Shown: in pieces, positions 16,620-25,234 of the stretch
How positions within the stretch are numbered: position 1 is the stretch's first letter
Layout: each line of letters begins with the position of its first letter
Source of the DNA: Opitutia bacterium UBA4506
GTDB lineage: Bacteria > Verrucomicrobiota > Verrucomicrobiia > Opitutales > Puniceicoccaceae
Direction: 5' to 3'
Length of the DNA stretch: 64,000 nt
NCBI GenBank assembly: GCA_002388665.1
Contig: DGMY01000027.1
Coordinates: 2,888-66,887, forward strand
The notes under the pieces: model-generated
What the model saw: the letters and a program-made list of their open reading frames with translations, nothing else
Database searches by the model: none
Told to the model about the DNA's origin: nothing
Made by a program: the position numbers and the translations under genes

Positions 16620-17192
16620 TTACTGGCTCTTGCTCGCCGCAATCCCGGCACAATGGAATCGGTAGATCCGCAGTACCGCATCGCGAACGTCAGCGAAGGA
16701 ACGGCCGTCGGTGGACACCGCGAGACCGACCCTTCGATAGATGGGATCCCTTTGCGCCATTAACTCGCGAATCCTTTCGGCCGGATTCTCAACCTGCAAA
16801 AGCGGTCGATTTTTGCTCCGGGAAGTGCGGCTCAAGACCGTCTCGGGTGAGGCGAACAAGGCCACCAAAATCCCCCGCTGTTCGACTCGTTCAATCATTC
16901 CATCGGGAACAACCAGGCCTCCGCCCAGAGCGACTACGCACCCCTCGTTCGGATGACCCTCCTCAATGAAACGACGCTCACAATCCCGAAACCATGACTC
17001 CCCGTGCTCTTCAAAAATTTTGGGAATCTTCATTCCCACATCTCTCTCGATCCAGCGATCGGAATCGATGAACTTGTAATTCAAAGTACGCGCCAATTCA
17101 CGGCCGATGGAACTCTTGCCCGTACCCATAAAACCGGTCAGGTAAAGATTTGGCCGCTTCCCGGCCGATTGGTTCTCCAAAGGCATACCCAA
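16620..17192 (-). CDS. aroK: Shikimate kinase
   Basis: Phosphorylates shikimate at the 3-hydroxyl with ATP in the chorismate pathway. The 190-residue product has the Walker A loop GFMGTGKSSIG at 21-31, DSDRWIE (shikimate binding) at about 44-50, ALGGGLV (GGG motif) and the LID arginine in the SKNRPLLQ segment. Length is slightly above the usual 170-180. It heads a possible operon with the CreBC-like genes, which is an unusual partnership. Confidence 0.94.
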   Translation of the reverse strand: MGMPLENQSAGKRPNLYLTGFMGTGKSSIGRELARTLNYKFIDSDRWIERDVGMKIPKIFEEHGESWFRDCERRFIEEGHPNEGCVVALGGGLVVPDGMIERVEQRGILVALFASPETVLSRTSRSKNRPLLQVENPAERIRELMAQRDPIYRRVGLAVSTDGRSFADVRDAVLRIYRFHCAGIAASKSQ

Positions 17193-17220
17193 AACAGGAT
17201 CGATCCACTGCTACCGAGAG

Positions 17221-17640
17221 TCAAGATTCAGCCCGTTCGGGAATCTCTAACTGCGGCCGGTTCATTTTGTTGCGGATCCAGTCAATTGACTGGTGGATGC
17301 TCTTGCGGCGCACCAGAGCCAATTGCCAACGTCGCTTCGCGGGAAAATCCAAGAGACTAATCCCCAACAAAATGGAAAGGAGCCCCTGCCCCGGGAGGAA
17401 CAGCATCAAAACTCCGGCGAGAACGAGGAGAACTCCCAGGAGGTTTTTGGCAAATTTCAAGAGGATCACTCCGGGGTTGGACCAGTTCATCGCCATCGGG
17501 TCACGGACAAAAAAGTCGGCTGGGAGATAGGCGACGATCAAGGGGATCAGCAGAACTGACCCCACAAAAAAGACGGCACTGCTCACCCCAAGCACCATCA
17601 TCCAATCTCCATTCTTCTCTACGAACTGCGCTATATCCAC
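17221..17640 (-). CDS. Small integral membrane protein, PGPGW-like
   Basis: A 139-residue protein with two clusters of hydrophobic helices (about 17-40 and 55-90). The segment LFLPGQGLLSILLGISLLDFP resembles the PGPGW/YbaN-type transmembrane family (usual motif PGPGW, here PGQGL). A basic C-terminal tail is probably cytoplasmic. It lies 28 bp upstream of aroK on the same strand. Function is unknown. Confidence 0.6.
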   Translation of the reverse strand: MDIAQFVEKNGDWMMVLGVSSAVFFVGSVLLIPLIVAYLPADFFVRDPMAMNWSNPGVILLKFAKNLLGVLLVLAGVLMLFLPGQGLLSILLGISLLDFPAKRRWQLALVRRKSIHQSIDWIRNKMNRPQLEIPERAES

Positions 17641-17854
17641 GGGGGAAGACGATGCCCCAGTCCAGGCATCCGGGGCAAGCCAATGAATTCAATTCGCGAC
17701 AATTCCGGTGCCGCGGGAGTCCCCCCGGTTCAACAGAGGAGACGGTGCGACACCCGGTTTTCTCGGCCGAAACCAAGCTGATCTTCGGTCCCCGGGTCAT
17801 CCGGCCCCAAAGAATACCTTGAATTAGAGCACCGTTTCTGACCATCCTCCCTCC

Positions 17855-18772
17855 GTGGAAACTACAACCTCTTCTCCTCCCCCCACGCTTTCGCTGCAGA
17901 AGCTGACCAAGAAATTTCGAAAGGTCACCGCCGTCGATCAGGTCGACCTCGATATCTTCCCCGGAGAGGTCGTCGCGCTACTCGGGGCAAATGGATCCGG
18001 AAAATCCACGACCTTCCGGCTGTTGCTCAATATCTATCAAGCGACAAGCGGAACGGCCCTCCTTCTGGGAAAGGACTCAAAATCTCTGGACGGGAAGGAC
18101 TTTGAAGGGGTTGGCTATATCGCAGAGGGACAGAAGTTGCCCGACTGGATGACTGTGGGTGACTTTCTCCGGTATTGCTCCTCATTCTACAGCGAATGGG
18201 ACGACACGATGGCAGAGCGACTTCTCATCGGTTTTGGCATTCCAGAAAAACAAAAGATTAAGCATCTCTCCCGCGGCCAGCGCATGAAGGTCTCTGTGAT
18301 GAGTGTCCTACCGGCGCGACCCAAAATCGTCCTCATGGACGAACCCTTTAGCGGTCTGGACGTAGAGACGCGGGCCCAGCTCGGAAATCTACTACAGAAA
18401 CTCTCCAAGGACCACGGCCTCACAATTGTCATCACCACCCACGACGTCGAAGAAGTGGAAAGCGTGGCCTCACGGCTCTCACTCCTCAACCGGGGGAAGT
18501 TGCAGGTCAACGAACCGATGAAGGAATACATCGGACGGCACCGACTCGTGACATTCGAGCACGACGCCCTCTCGACTCTTCCCGCGACTCTCGCAAACCA
18601 TTTTATTTCGATGCCAAACTTGGCCGGAGATTCGGAGGAAAAATTCGTCTTCAATTATAGCGATGAATTCGCTCGAGAGGTCGAGGCCGCTTCAGCGAAA
18701 AATGGAAGCATTCGTTTCGAGCCAATGAACCTCCGCCAAATCCTCACCGCTCACTCACTTCCCCTTTCATGA
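17855..18772 (+). CDS. ABC transporter ATP-binding protein
   Basis: A 305-residue ABC ATPase for a membrane exporter-type transporter. It shows Walker A (GANGSGKST, about 48-56), a signature region LSRGQRMKV, Walker B (IVLMDEPFSGLD) and the switch histidine (ITTHD). The signature has LSRGQ instead of LSGGQ, as in several ABC-2 and bacitracin-type ATPases. The start is a GTG at 17855. It overlaps the membrane partner by four bases. The substrate is unknown. Confidence 0.92.
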   Translation: METTTSSPPPTLSLQKLTKKFRKVTAVDQVDLDIFPGEVVALLGANGSGKSTTFRLLLNIYQATSGTALLLGKDSKSLDGKDFEGVGYIAEGQKLPDWMTVGDFLRYCSSFYSEWDDTMAERLLIGFGIPEKQKIKHLSRGQRMKVSVMSVLPARPKIVLMDEPFSGLDVETRAQLGNLLQKLSKDHGLTIVITTHDVEEVESVASRLSLLNRGKLQVNEPMKEYIGRHRLVTFEHDALSTLPATLANHFISMPNLAGDSEEKFVFNYSDEFAREVEAASAKNGSIRFEPMNLRQILTAHSLPLS

Positions 18773-20295
18773 ATCCTTCCCTTATTATTCTCCGCAAGGA
18801 CCTACGTCTCTATCGCTGGGGCTGGATTTGCGCCCTCATTGTAGCCGGGATCAACATCTACCTTCACGGCACGACTCATGGAATGATCGAAAGCAAGTTC
18901 ACCGGGAGCTTGCAGACACTATCGGGAATCGGGCAGGCGCTACTCCCCTTCTTCCTCTTTGCTCTCGTGACTCAAAAAGAGAACCTGGTAGACCCCGAGG
19001 CCTACTGGCTGGGAAGACCGATTCCCCGCCTGCAGATCCTCAGCTCCAAATTGATCTTCGCAGCGATCATCGTTGGTATCTTCACCCTCGGAGATGTTGC
19101 TGTGCTCGTGCTCAATGGTGGAGCCGACCGAGTCCCCTATGCCCTGGGTGGATTTTTCGCTCTCTTCGCCGCCTGGCTGAGCGTGGTGTTTCTCGGTGCC
19201 CAAACGAAGAGTCTCCCCCGCCTCCTCGCGCTCATTTTTCTTTTCTACATCGGGATGATGATTTTCGGGCTATTGCTAGCCCCATTGGTTTCCAACTGGG
19301 AGATAATCGAAGAGATCGTGAAAGTACTCCCTATGCTGCCTTTCGACATGGCAGATCACCATGTAGCCCTCATCCACACCATTTTCTGGACAGCAGCCAG
19401 CATCTCAATCCTCGCATTCTATTACAAAACAAAGAAGCGCAAGACGGCATGGCTGATCCTCGCTGCCTGTGGGATCGCTACGATTGTCCTGAGCCCGAGG
19501 GATGAAAGAGGTGCCTTTTCCCCGAATTCCGATAAAGACTCCGAGCCCAGGCTCTCAGCAACGATTATCGGAATCTCAAAGGTCGGCACTCAAACCTCGA
19601 ATCGGGGAGAGACCAACCGGTACGCCCTTCAATTGGAATCCAGCGAAGGCACTCTACCGGAGAATATTTGGCTCCAACCCAATTCCGTTGAGATCACCCT
19701 CGAAGACGGAACCGAGCTATCCGAAGAGCTGTTTCCAATTACGAATTCACAGAAGGTGCATTCAACTCCAGGCCAGCCGGCCAATGAGTTCCAAATCGAT
19801 GCCTTCCATTTTGATCCCCAGTATGCAGATTGGGATCTTGCCTCTCCTGTGCAGGTGGATCTGTACAGCAACATCAAAAGCTATTCAGGGAAAGAAGTAG
19901 GACGAATCCCATTACAGGTTAACCAAAGTTTCGCCAATAGCGGCAACCGCATTCTCATCTCTTCTTACGGCAAAGCCGGTGAGCAATTATCCGTTGAACT
20001 ATCGGCCTATCTCCCTGCGATGATCCTCGAACCGAATAAGATCGAAGGCTTCAACCAAGCGTTCAAGGGGATTTACTCTTTCGGCCTCTCTACTGGGCCC
20101 GGAGCGGTGGTGATACCGCTCGGAATGAGAGGGATGGGTTTTTCGATGAGCAGTTCGTACAATGCCTCCCTTGAGGTCAACTTACCCCGTGGGACCAACC
20201 TCAAGGAATGCGAATTGGTCATCTACAAACGGGAACTTCTACAGAGCGGCTACACTCATATTAGTGGCAGGGATATCCAATTCCCCAAGAATTAG
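18769..20295 (+). CDS. ABC-2-type membrane protein with large C-terminal domain
   Basis: A 508-residue membrane partner of the preceding ATPase. Residues 1-245 contain about six or seven hydrophobic helices in an ABC-2-like layout. Residues 250-508 are hydrophilic, beta-rich and without a recognised motif. Given the helix count they may sit on the outer face, but topology was not computed. The four-base overlap with the ATPase gene supports coupling. A strong stem-loop follows the stop codon. The substrate and the role of the C-terminal domain are unknown. Confidence 0.7.
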   Translation: MNPSLIILRKDLRLYRWGWICALIVAGINIYLHGTTHGMIESKFTGSLQTLSGIGQALLPFFLFALVTQKENLVDPEAYWLGRPIPRLQILSSKLIFAAIIVGIFTLGDVAVLVLNGGADRVPYALGGFFALFAAWLSVVFLGAQTKSLPRLLALIFLFYIGMMIFGLLLAPLVSNWEIIEEIVKVLPMLPFDMADHHVALIHTIFWTAASISILAFYYKTKKRKTAWLILAACGIATIVLSPRDERGAFSPNSDKDSEPRLSATIIGISKVGTQTSNRGETNRYALQLESSEGTLPENIWLQPNSVEITLEDGTELSEELFPITNSQKVHSTPGQPANEFQIDAFHFDPQYADWDLASPVQVDLYSNIKSYSGKEVGRIPLQVNQSFANSGNRILISSYGKAGEQLSVELSAYLPAMILEPNKIEGFNQAFKGIYSFGLSTGPGAVVIPLGMRGMGFSMSSSYNASLEVNLPRGTNLKECELVIYKRELLQSGYTHISGRDIQFPKN

Positions 20296-20297
20296 AT

Positions 20298-20347
20298 AGG
20301 TCCACTTCCTGGAAATGGGGTCAGCCGGCCCCATTTTCGAGGGACCT
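20298..20347. terminator. Two-tier stem-loop between convergent genes
   Basis: AAATGGGG at 20313-20320 pairs perfectly with CCCCATTT at 20329-20336 (loop tcagccgg), enclosed by an outer pair AGGTCC (20298-20303) and GGACCT (20342-20347). The A- and T-rich flanks give short T tracts in both directions, suiting a bidirectional terminator between the ABC genes and the histidine kinase. Confidence 0.75.
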
Positions 20348-20371
20348 TTGGAGCTTCCTCCCGTTCGAATC

Positions 20372-22396
20372 TTATCGCGCGCTGGCAACGGTTGAGAACC
20401 GTACGACAAAGCGACTTCCGACCCCTTCTTGGCTTTCGACGATTAGCTCACCACCAAGGTTATCGATCAATTCCTTGCAGAGTTGTAGCCCCAGACCGCT
20501 CCCCTTCTCTCCATCGGTACCGAGGGTGGAGTTACGCTCACCCAGCTTCAACAAGTTGCCCAATTTCTCTTCTGGGATGCCAACTCCTGTATCTTCAACG
20601 GCGATGAGTACAGCGTCATCCTTTCGGGTCGCCCGCACGGTCACCTGATCGCCCGAATGAGAATACTTGATCGCATTGCCGATAAGATTGCGGACAACGG
20701 TCTCCAGGCCACGGGCATTTGCATGCACCCTTAACCCGGCATCCACCTCCCACTCCAGACGGATCCCCTTTTGGTCGGTGCTGTTTTGAAATAGCTCGAC
20801 GCAATTGCGCAGCAACGGCTCCAGGCGAAGCTCTTCGGGCTCGAGAACCATGCTTCCCCTCTGGAGTTGCGCCCAGGTCAACAAATTCTCTAGGAGTCGA
20901 TGCAACTGCGTCGCCCCCTGGTTCATCTCTTCCAGGATCGACTGAATCTCGTCATCGGGGAGATCCCTCCACTCCTCGGCCAGCAACTGCATCATGGAGG
21001 AAAACCCGTGAAACGGATTCCTAAGATCGTGCGCGATGATCGAGAAGAATTGATCCTTTTCCTCATTCAGGACCTCCAACTGATTTCTCTTGTTCTCCAG
21101 GTCCTGGGTCCGCTCGCTGACCAATCTCTCCAACTCCGAATTGGATCGTTCAAGAATCTCTCTGGCATTGGCTTCCGCGGCCAGCTTCTGCTGATTCAGA
21201 ACGCGGATCCGGGCGGCCAGAGCCAGCGCGAAAAGGATCGCCTCACCCCAGATGCCCAACCACCCGATTCGAATCGTATAGTCATTTGACGGGAACCAAC
21301 CCAACGCTCTCCCACTGATTCCGCAAATCGAGAAGACCCAAATGGCCCAAGCGGCGGCATAGATCCGCGCCACGGGATTGCCCTTGCGCCACAAGTAGAG
21401 TCCCAGGACCGGCAAGGCATTGAGGGCTACGGTAATCAAAAGAGCAGTCTTGGCGGCCATTCCTGAGTACCCAGCGAAGAACAGTGCTACCGGAACCATA
21501 AAGACCACCATACTCCCCCGCATGATCCGATCGATGCGCGGAATGAGCTCCTTGGTCTGGAGAAATTGCCGGCTAAACTGGACCAACAGCACAAAAGTGA
21601 GCGAAGAAAGCAACGGTGGCAGCGCCTCGCTGAGGATACCTTCGTGCACCTCAAAGAAATGGTGCCACACCCCGGAAACCACCGAGAAGGTCATCAATGC
21701 CAATGACAAATAAGCGACATACCACCCGTAGATAGATTGGCGGACGACACACCATAGGACAAAATTGTAGACAAGAACGATGATCCCCCCGCCCAGGACG
21801 AACCCGAGAAACAAATTGATGCGATTTTGGTGAATCACGAAATGAGTCGGTGACCCCACTTCAAAATAGCTATCCAGAATATCGCCGCGTGTATTCTGCA
21901 AGCGCATGTAGACCATCGCGCTTTGATGTCCTTCAAGGGTAAACTTGACCGCATATCCTTCCGCACGAAGGTCGCCGATGGCCGGGGCACGTTTCTCGCC
22001 ACTCTCCAGCGAGGAGAGTACTTTCCCCTCGGACACCAAATAGAAGTCGACCATATCCACCATGGGGAATGGGTAATGGACCACGAAGGATCGGTCCGTC
22101 TCACTCGGATTGGTCACCGAAAATCGCATCCACCAGGCATCCGCGGTTACTCCAAGGGCGTGTTTACTGGGGCTGGAGTCGATGAAATTGCTTTCGTACT
22201 GACCGGAAAGGATCCTTTCATTCGGCAGACGCCCCGTCTTATCCCTGAAGATGGAAAAACTCGTCAATGGATCCATCGGCATATTGGGGCCGATCTCCTT
22301 TGTGGGCACATCGGCACCGGCCACCTGCGCTACGCAGATCAAAACCAAACCGAGCAAAAATCTCAGCGATCGCAGTCTATCGAAAATCGTCGGCAT
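20372..22396 (-). CDS. 7TM-DISM sensor histidine kinase, orphan
   Basis: A 674-residue hybrid-topology sensor. A signal peptide (about 1-28) is followed by a periplasmic 7TMR-DISM extracellular domain (about 40-175; carbohydrate-binding-like fold), seven membrane helices (about 190-395), a coiled coil rich in Glu/Asn (about 400-450) and the kinase core. The phospho-acceptor is in IIAHDLRNPFHG; the N box NLIGNAIKYS and G boxes DTGVGIPEE and GSGLGLQL are intact. No response regulator is adjacent, so it is an orphan kinase here. Ligand unknown. Confidence 0.88.
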   Translation of the reverse strand: MPTIFDRLRSLRFLLGLVLICVAQVAGADVPTKEIGPNMPMDPLTSFSIFRDKTGRLPNERILSGQYESNFIDSSPSKHALGVTADAWWMRFSVTNPSETDRSFVVHYPFPMVDMVDFYLVSEGKVLSSLESGEKRAPAIGDLRAEGYAVKFTLEGHQSAMVYMRLQNTRGDILDSYFEVGSPTHFVIHQNRINLFLGFVLGGGIIVLVYNFVLWCVVRQSIYGWYVAYLSLALMTFSVVSGVWHHFFEVHEGILSEALPPLLSSLTFVLLVQFSRQFLQTKELIPRIDRIMRGSMVVFMVPVALFFAGYSGMAAKTALLITVALNALPVLGLYLWRKGNPVARIYAAAWAIWVFSICGISGRALGWFPSNDYTIRIGWLGIWGEAILFALALAARIRVLNQQKLAAEANAREILERSNSELERLVSERTQDLENKRNQLEVLNEEKDQFFSIIAHDLRNPFHGFSSMMQLLAEEWRDLPDDEIQSILEEMNQGATQLHRLLENLLTWAQLQRGSMVLEPEELRLEPLLRNCVELFQNSTDQKGIRLEWEVDAGLRVHANARGLETVVRNLIGNAIKYSHSGDQVTVRATRKDDAVLIAVEDTGVGIPEEKLGNLLKLGERNSTLGTDGEKGSGLGLQLCKELIDNLGGELIVESQEGVGSRFVVRFSTVASAR

Positions 22397-22537
22397 TGAA
22401 CGGGGAACAACTCTCTACCCAATAGATGACGTCGTCGCAAAGCGCGAGGCCGAACCACAACAGAAAATCACTAGAAGCAGTGGAGGTCAGCGACCCGCAG
22501 ACACGGACCTACCCCAGCGGCTCAAAGAAGAGCGAAT

Positions 22538-23188
22538 CTACTCGGTGAATTTGGCCTCTGGCAGCTCGTAGTCCACCTTAAGGCTCAAAAGATAGTCGAC
22601 CAGAACCTCTGCTTCCTTCGTCGGAACCACCTCAAATCCGGGTTCTGGCGCATACTCGGTATCCGGAGAAATGGTAACCGCATTGGGGGAAGGAGCTCCC
22701 TCAATCTCTTTCACCTCATACAAGTAAGCAAAAGGAGGCATAATCGATCCCGGTGAGGTGATCTGGGGATTGTAAAGATGCTGGTGATGCCAAGACCTTG
22801 TGAGCGGGCGCCCACCGACATCAGCCAAATCCGGGCCTGTCCTCATCGTGCCCAGTAGGACTCGATCCTGAAGAATGTAATCGCGGGGAACCGTCTGGCG
22901 CGGGCCCCAGCCACGCTCGTAGTCAGCACCGAAACCCTGAGGCCGGACCTGCTGGGTGTGGCAGTACATGCAACCTTCACGAATGTAGATCAACTTCCCC
23001 TGCTCCGCTTGACCGGAAGCCATGCGCGGGAAAAGAGTTTCACCTGGAGTGGGATTCCCATCTTCATCCAACGTTGCCGTCGTCGGAGTGAGGCCCCCGT
23101 ATTGAATCTGGGAAGAAAGAATCAATCCCGACCATGAAAATGCGACGGTAAAAAAGATTCCGAGAAAGAGAATAGGAAGGTTCTTCAT
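22538..23188 (-). CDS. ccoO: cbb3-type cytochrome c oxidase, mono-heme subunit (CcoO/FixO)
   Basis: Membrane-anchored c-type cytochrome of the cbb3 oxidase. The 216-residue product has one N-terminal helix and a single heme c site CMYCH, followed by the conserved QVRPQGFGADYERGWG segment, and a methionine-containing region (PGSIMPPFAYL) for the axial ligand. It is the last gene of the respiratory operon, 17 bp after ccoN. The usual third subunit CcoP is not encoded next to it. Confidence 0.95.
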   Translation of the reverse strand: MKNLPILFLGIFFTVAFSWSGLILSSQIQYGGLTPTTATLDEDGNPTPGETLFPRMASGQAEQGKLIYIREGCMYCHTQQVRPQGFGADYERGWGPRQTVPRDYILQDRVLLGTMRTGPDLADVGGRPLTRSWHHQHLYNPQITSPGSIMPPFAYLYEVKEIEGAPSPNAVTISPDTEYAPEPGFEVVPTKEAEVLVDYLLSLKVDYELPEAKFTE

Positions 23189-23205
23189 CGTATCGTACTT
23201 CCCGA

Positions 23206-24687
23206 TTAGGCGGCAGCCTTCTTCGTAAGCGAGACCTTCGGCTCGGCCACACGGCGGCCCAACAAGATCCAGGCAATGTTAATAGCAAAGGCAAAGTGGC
23301 CAATGGTCAGGAGAACCCCTGCGAGCGAACGGGACATCAGCCATGGGACCATGAATTCCACGATTTCCATGAACGGGATCTCAGGGTTATTCATCATCAA
23401 TCCCTGCATCCAGCCACCAACCGAGAGACCGATGACGTAGATTGCCGCTCCGATCGCGCAGGACCAAAAGTGAATCCGAATCAAAGTTGCCGACGGCCAT
23501 TCCTTCTGGAGGAGACGTGGCATCATGAAGTAAACGGAACCAAACATGACCATCGTGAAGAAGGCGTACGCACCGTGGTGGGCGTGGGCTACCGTAAAGT
23601 GGGTGAAGTGGGTCACTACGTTGACCTCGGGAATCGCCATCAACGACCCCATCAAACTGGCCAAGGTATAGGACATCGCCCCATAGACCACAAAGCGCAG
23701 GGTGGGACTATTCCAAATCTGGCGGAAGCATCCCCTCACCGTCAGGTGATGATTTACAGCGACCACAATCACCGGAATCACCATCCCGAGGCTTCCAACC
23801 ACACCGGCGGTTTGCAGCCAGAGTGGGATCGGTCCACCGATCAGGTGGTGCACCCCTGCCCAATTGTAGAAAAGCGCGAGAGACCAGAATCCCAGAACCG
23901 ACAAATAGTAGCTGTGAATCGGCTTCCCGAGAATTTTCGGAATCAAATAGTACGCGGCGGCCAATGCAACCGGGGTGTACCACAGGCCCAGGACGTTGTG
24001 AGCGAACCACCAATTGGTGATCGCCTGAACGGTACCCCGTGCAGGGGCAAAAAAGATCAGCATCTGTGCGACCGTGTAGATCCACGGGAACCAGAAAACC
24101 GCACCCAAAATATACCATTGGGAGACGTAAACATGCTCTGACTTCCGGTAATGGAAGGCGAGAATTCCCCAAACACCAATCAAGGCATAGGACAAACCAA
24201 GGATCGGGGTAACATAGGTTGGAATCTCCAACCACTCAACGGACGTCATGTCGCCGAACAAGATCCCACGAATCCCCACCAACACGGCGAGATTCCACAT
24301 AACACCGGCGATGATCAAGAGACCACCATGGCGCACAGGGGCCCGGGACAGTCGGGCCATGATCCATAGCCCGATCGCAAAAACAGCGTTATTCGCCCAC
24401 CCGTAGGCCATCGAGTTCAAGTGCGCTGAACGGACCCGGCCGAAAGTCAGTTCTGGTAGAGCCGCCATAAAGTCCGGATTGTGCAGCTTCATCGACGCTA
24501 CGAACCCGAAAAACGAACCTGCCAGGAGCCAGAAAGCCCCGCAACAAACGAAAAAGACACCCGCAACCTTCATCGAGTTATCGATGACGCTCAAGGCAAC
24601 CCGCTCTTCGGCGGAACGGGAACCGTACACCCCTTCCCGAGCGACTTGAGGCTGAGCCGGTTCAACTATATCAGATGCAGTGGACAT
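23206..24687 (-). CDS. ccoN: cbb3-type cytochrome c oxidase, catalytic subunit I
   Basis: Heme-copper oxidase subunit that reduces O2 to water and pumps protons. The 493-residue protein has about 12 membrane helices. The low-spin heme ligand region RSAHLNSMAYGW, the NWWFAHNVLGLWYTP segment (copper/heme histidines) and AHAHHGAYAFF are recognisable for the C-family (cbb3) enzymes. It follows ccoS by 9 bp. Compared with canonical operons it lies at the end of an alternative complex III cluster, which suggests functional coupling. Confidence 0.95.
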   Translation of the reverse strand: MSTASDIVEPAQPQVAREGVYGSRSAEERVALSVIDNSMKVAGVFFVCCGAFWLLAGSFFGFVASMKLHNPDFMAALPELTFGRVRSAHLNSMAYGWANNAVFAIGLWIMARLSRAPVRHGGLLIIAGVMWNLAVLVGIRGILFGDMTSVEWLEIPTYVTPILGLSYALIGVWGILAFHYRKSEHVYVSQWYILGAVFWFPWIYTVAQMLIFFAPARGTVQAITNWWFAHNVLGLWYTPVALAAAYYLIPKILGKPIHSYYLSVLGFWSLALFYNWAGVHHLIGGPIPLWLQTAGVVGSLGMVIPVIVVAVNHHLTVRGCFRQIWNSPTLRFVVYGAMSYTLASLMGSLMAIPEVNVVTHFTHFTVAHAHHGAYAFFTMVMFGSVYFMMPRLLQKEWPSATLIRIHFWSCAIGAAIYVIGLSVGGWMQGLMMNNPEIPFMEIVEFMVPWLMSRSLAGVLLTIGHFAFAINIAWILLGRRVAEPKVSLTKKAAA

Positions 24688-24696
24688 TAAAATGGA

Positions 24697-24918
24697 CTAA
24701 CGTTTTGACGATTTCTCTACCGCTGATTTCCGGGAAGGAAAAGTATCAATGACCTCCCCTTCTGGTTCTTCTTCGGTAAAAATGGATTTGGCGTTCTTAT
24801 CGAAATTCTCAAGCTGCCCGTTTTTCGACGCCCAGAACAAGGCGTAGATAGCGGACGCAAAGAGAGCGACCGCCAGAACCAAAACGGCAATAATCAGCAG
24901 ATTGTCCCATTCGAGCAT
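24697..24918 (-). CDS. ccoS: cbb3 oxidase maturation protein CcoS-like
   Basis: A 73-residue protein with one N-terminal helix (about 8-30) followed by ALFWASKNGQLENFDKNAKSIF, which matches the CcoS pattern of a W-x3-GQF/L-D/N-D/F-L motif and an acidic end. CcoS is needed for cofactor insertion in cbb3 oxidase. It is one base after the preceding gene and 9 bp before ccoN. No ccoG, ccoH or ccoI was found in the window. Confidence 0.8.
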   Translation of the reverse strand: MLEWDNLLIIAVLVLAVALFASAIYALFWASKNGQLENFDKNAKSIFTEEEPEGEVIDTFPSRKSAVEKSSKR

Positions 24919-24919
24919 G

Positions 24920-25234
24920 CTATTCGGAGCTCTTCGTGGACGCGGAGGTACGATATTGATCGACGGTCAACTTCATCGCCTCTTCGATCGGAATACGATA
25001 AGTTCCCTCATTCGGGTTCACAACGCCGTAGGTCGTAATGATCTCGGTGCTCGCATTCCGAATCTCCTGCAAGGTCTGCAGTCGGGTCTGCGCCTGGACC
25101 TCAGAGATGGGGTCTGGCCGATAAGGAAGGTAGGCGATCCAAAGGATCAACAGGAACAGAAGGATGAATCCGACCCCACCAATGACAGACAGGGTCCGGT
25201 TTCCCCAGGAAGTTTCGATATCAGAATCACTCAT
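24920..25234 (-). CDS. Small membrane-anchored protein of the respiratory operon
   Basis: A 104-residue protein with a single transmembrane helix (about 14-38) and a C-terminal soluble domain. The segment TYGVVNPNEGTYRIPIEEAM recalls small unnamed proteins in oxidase gene clusters of Planctomycetes and related phyla, which I remember as carrying a YGW-(x)n-RIPI-x-AM pattern. The function is unknown. It overlaps actF by eight bases and precedes ccoS by one base, so it lies exactly between the complex III genes and the oxidase genes. An assembly or supercomplex role is an inference. Confidence 0.7.
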   Translation of the reverse strand: MSDSDIETSWGNRTLSVIGGVGFILLFLLILWIAYLPYRPDPISEVQAQTRLQTLQEIRNASTEIITTYGVVNPNEGTYRIPIEEAMKLTVDQYRTSASTKSSE

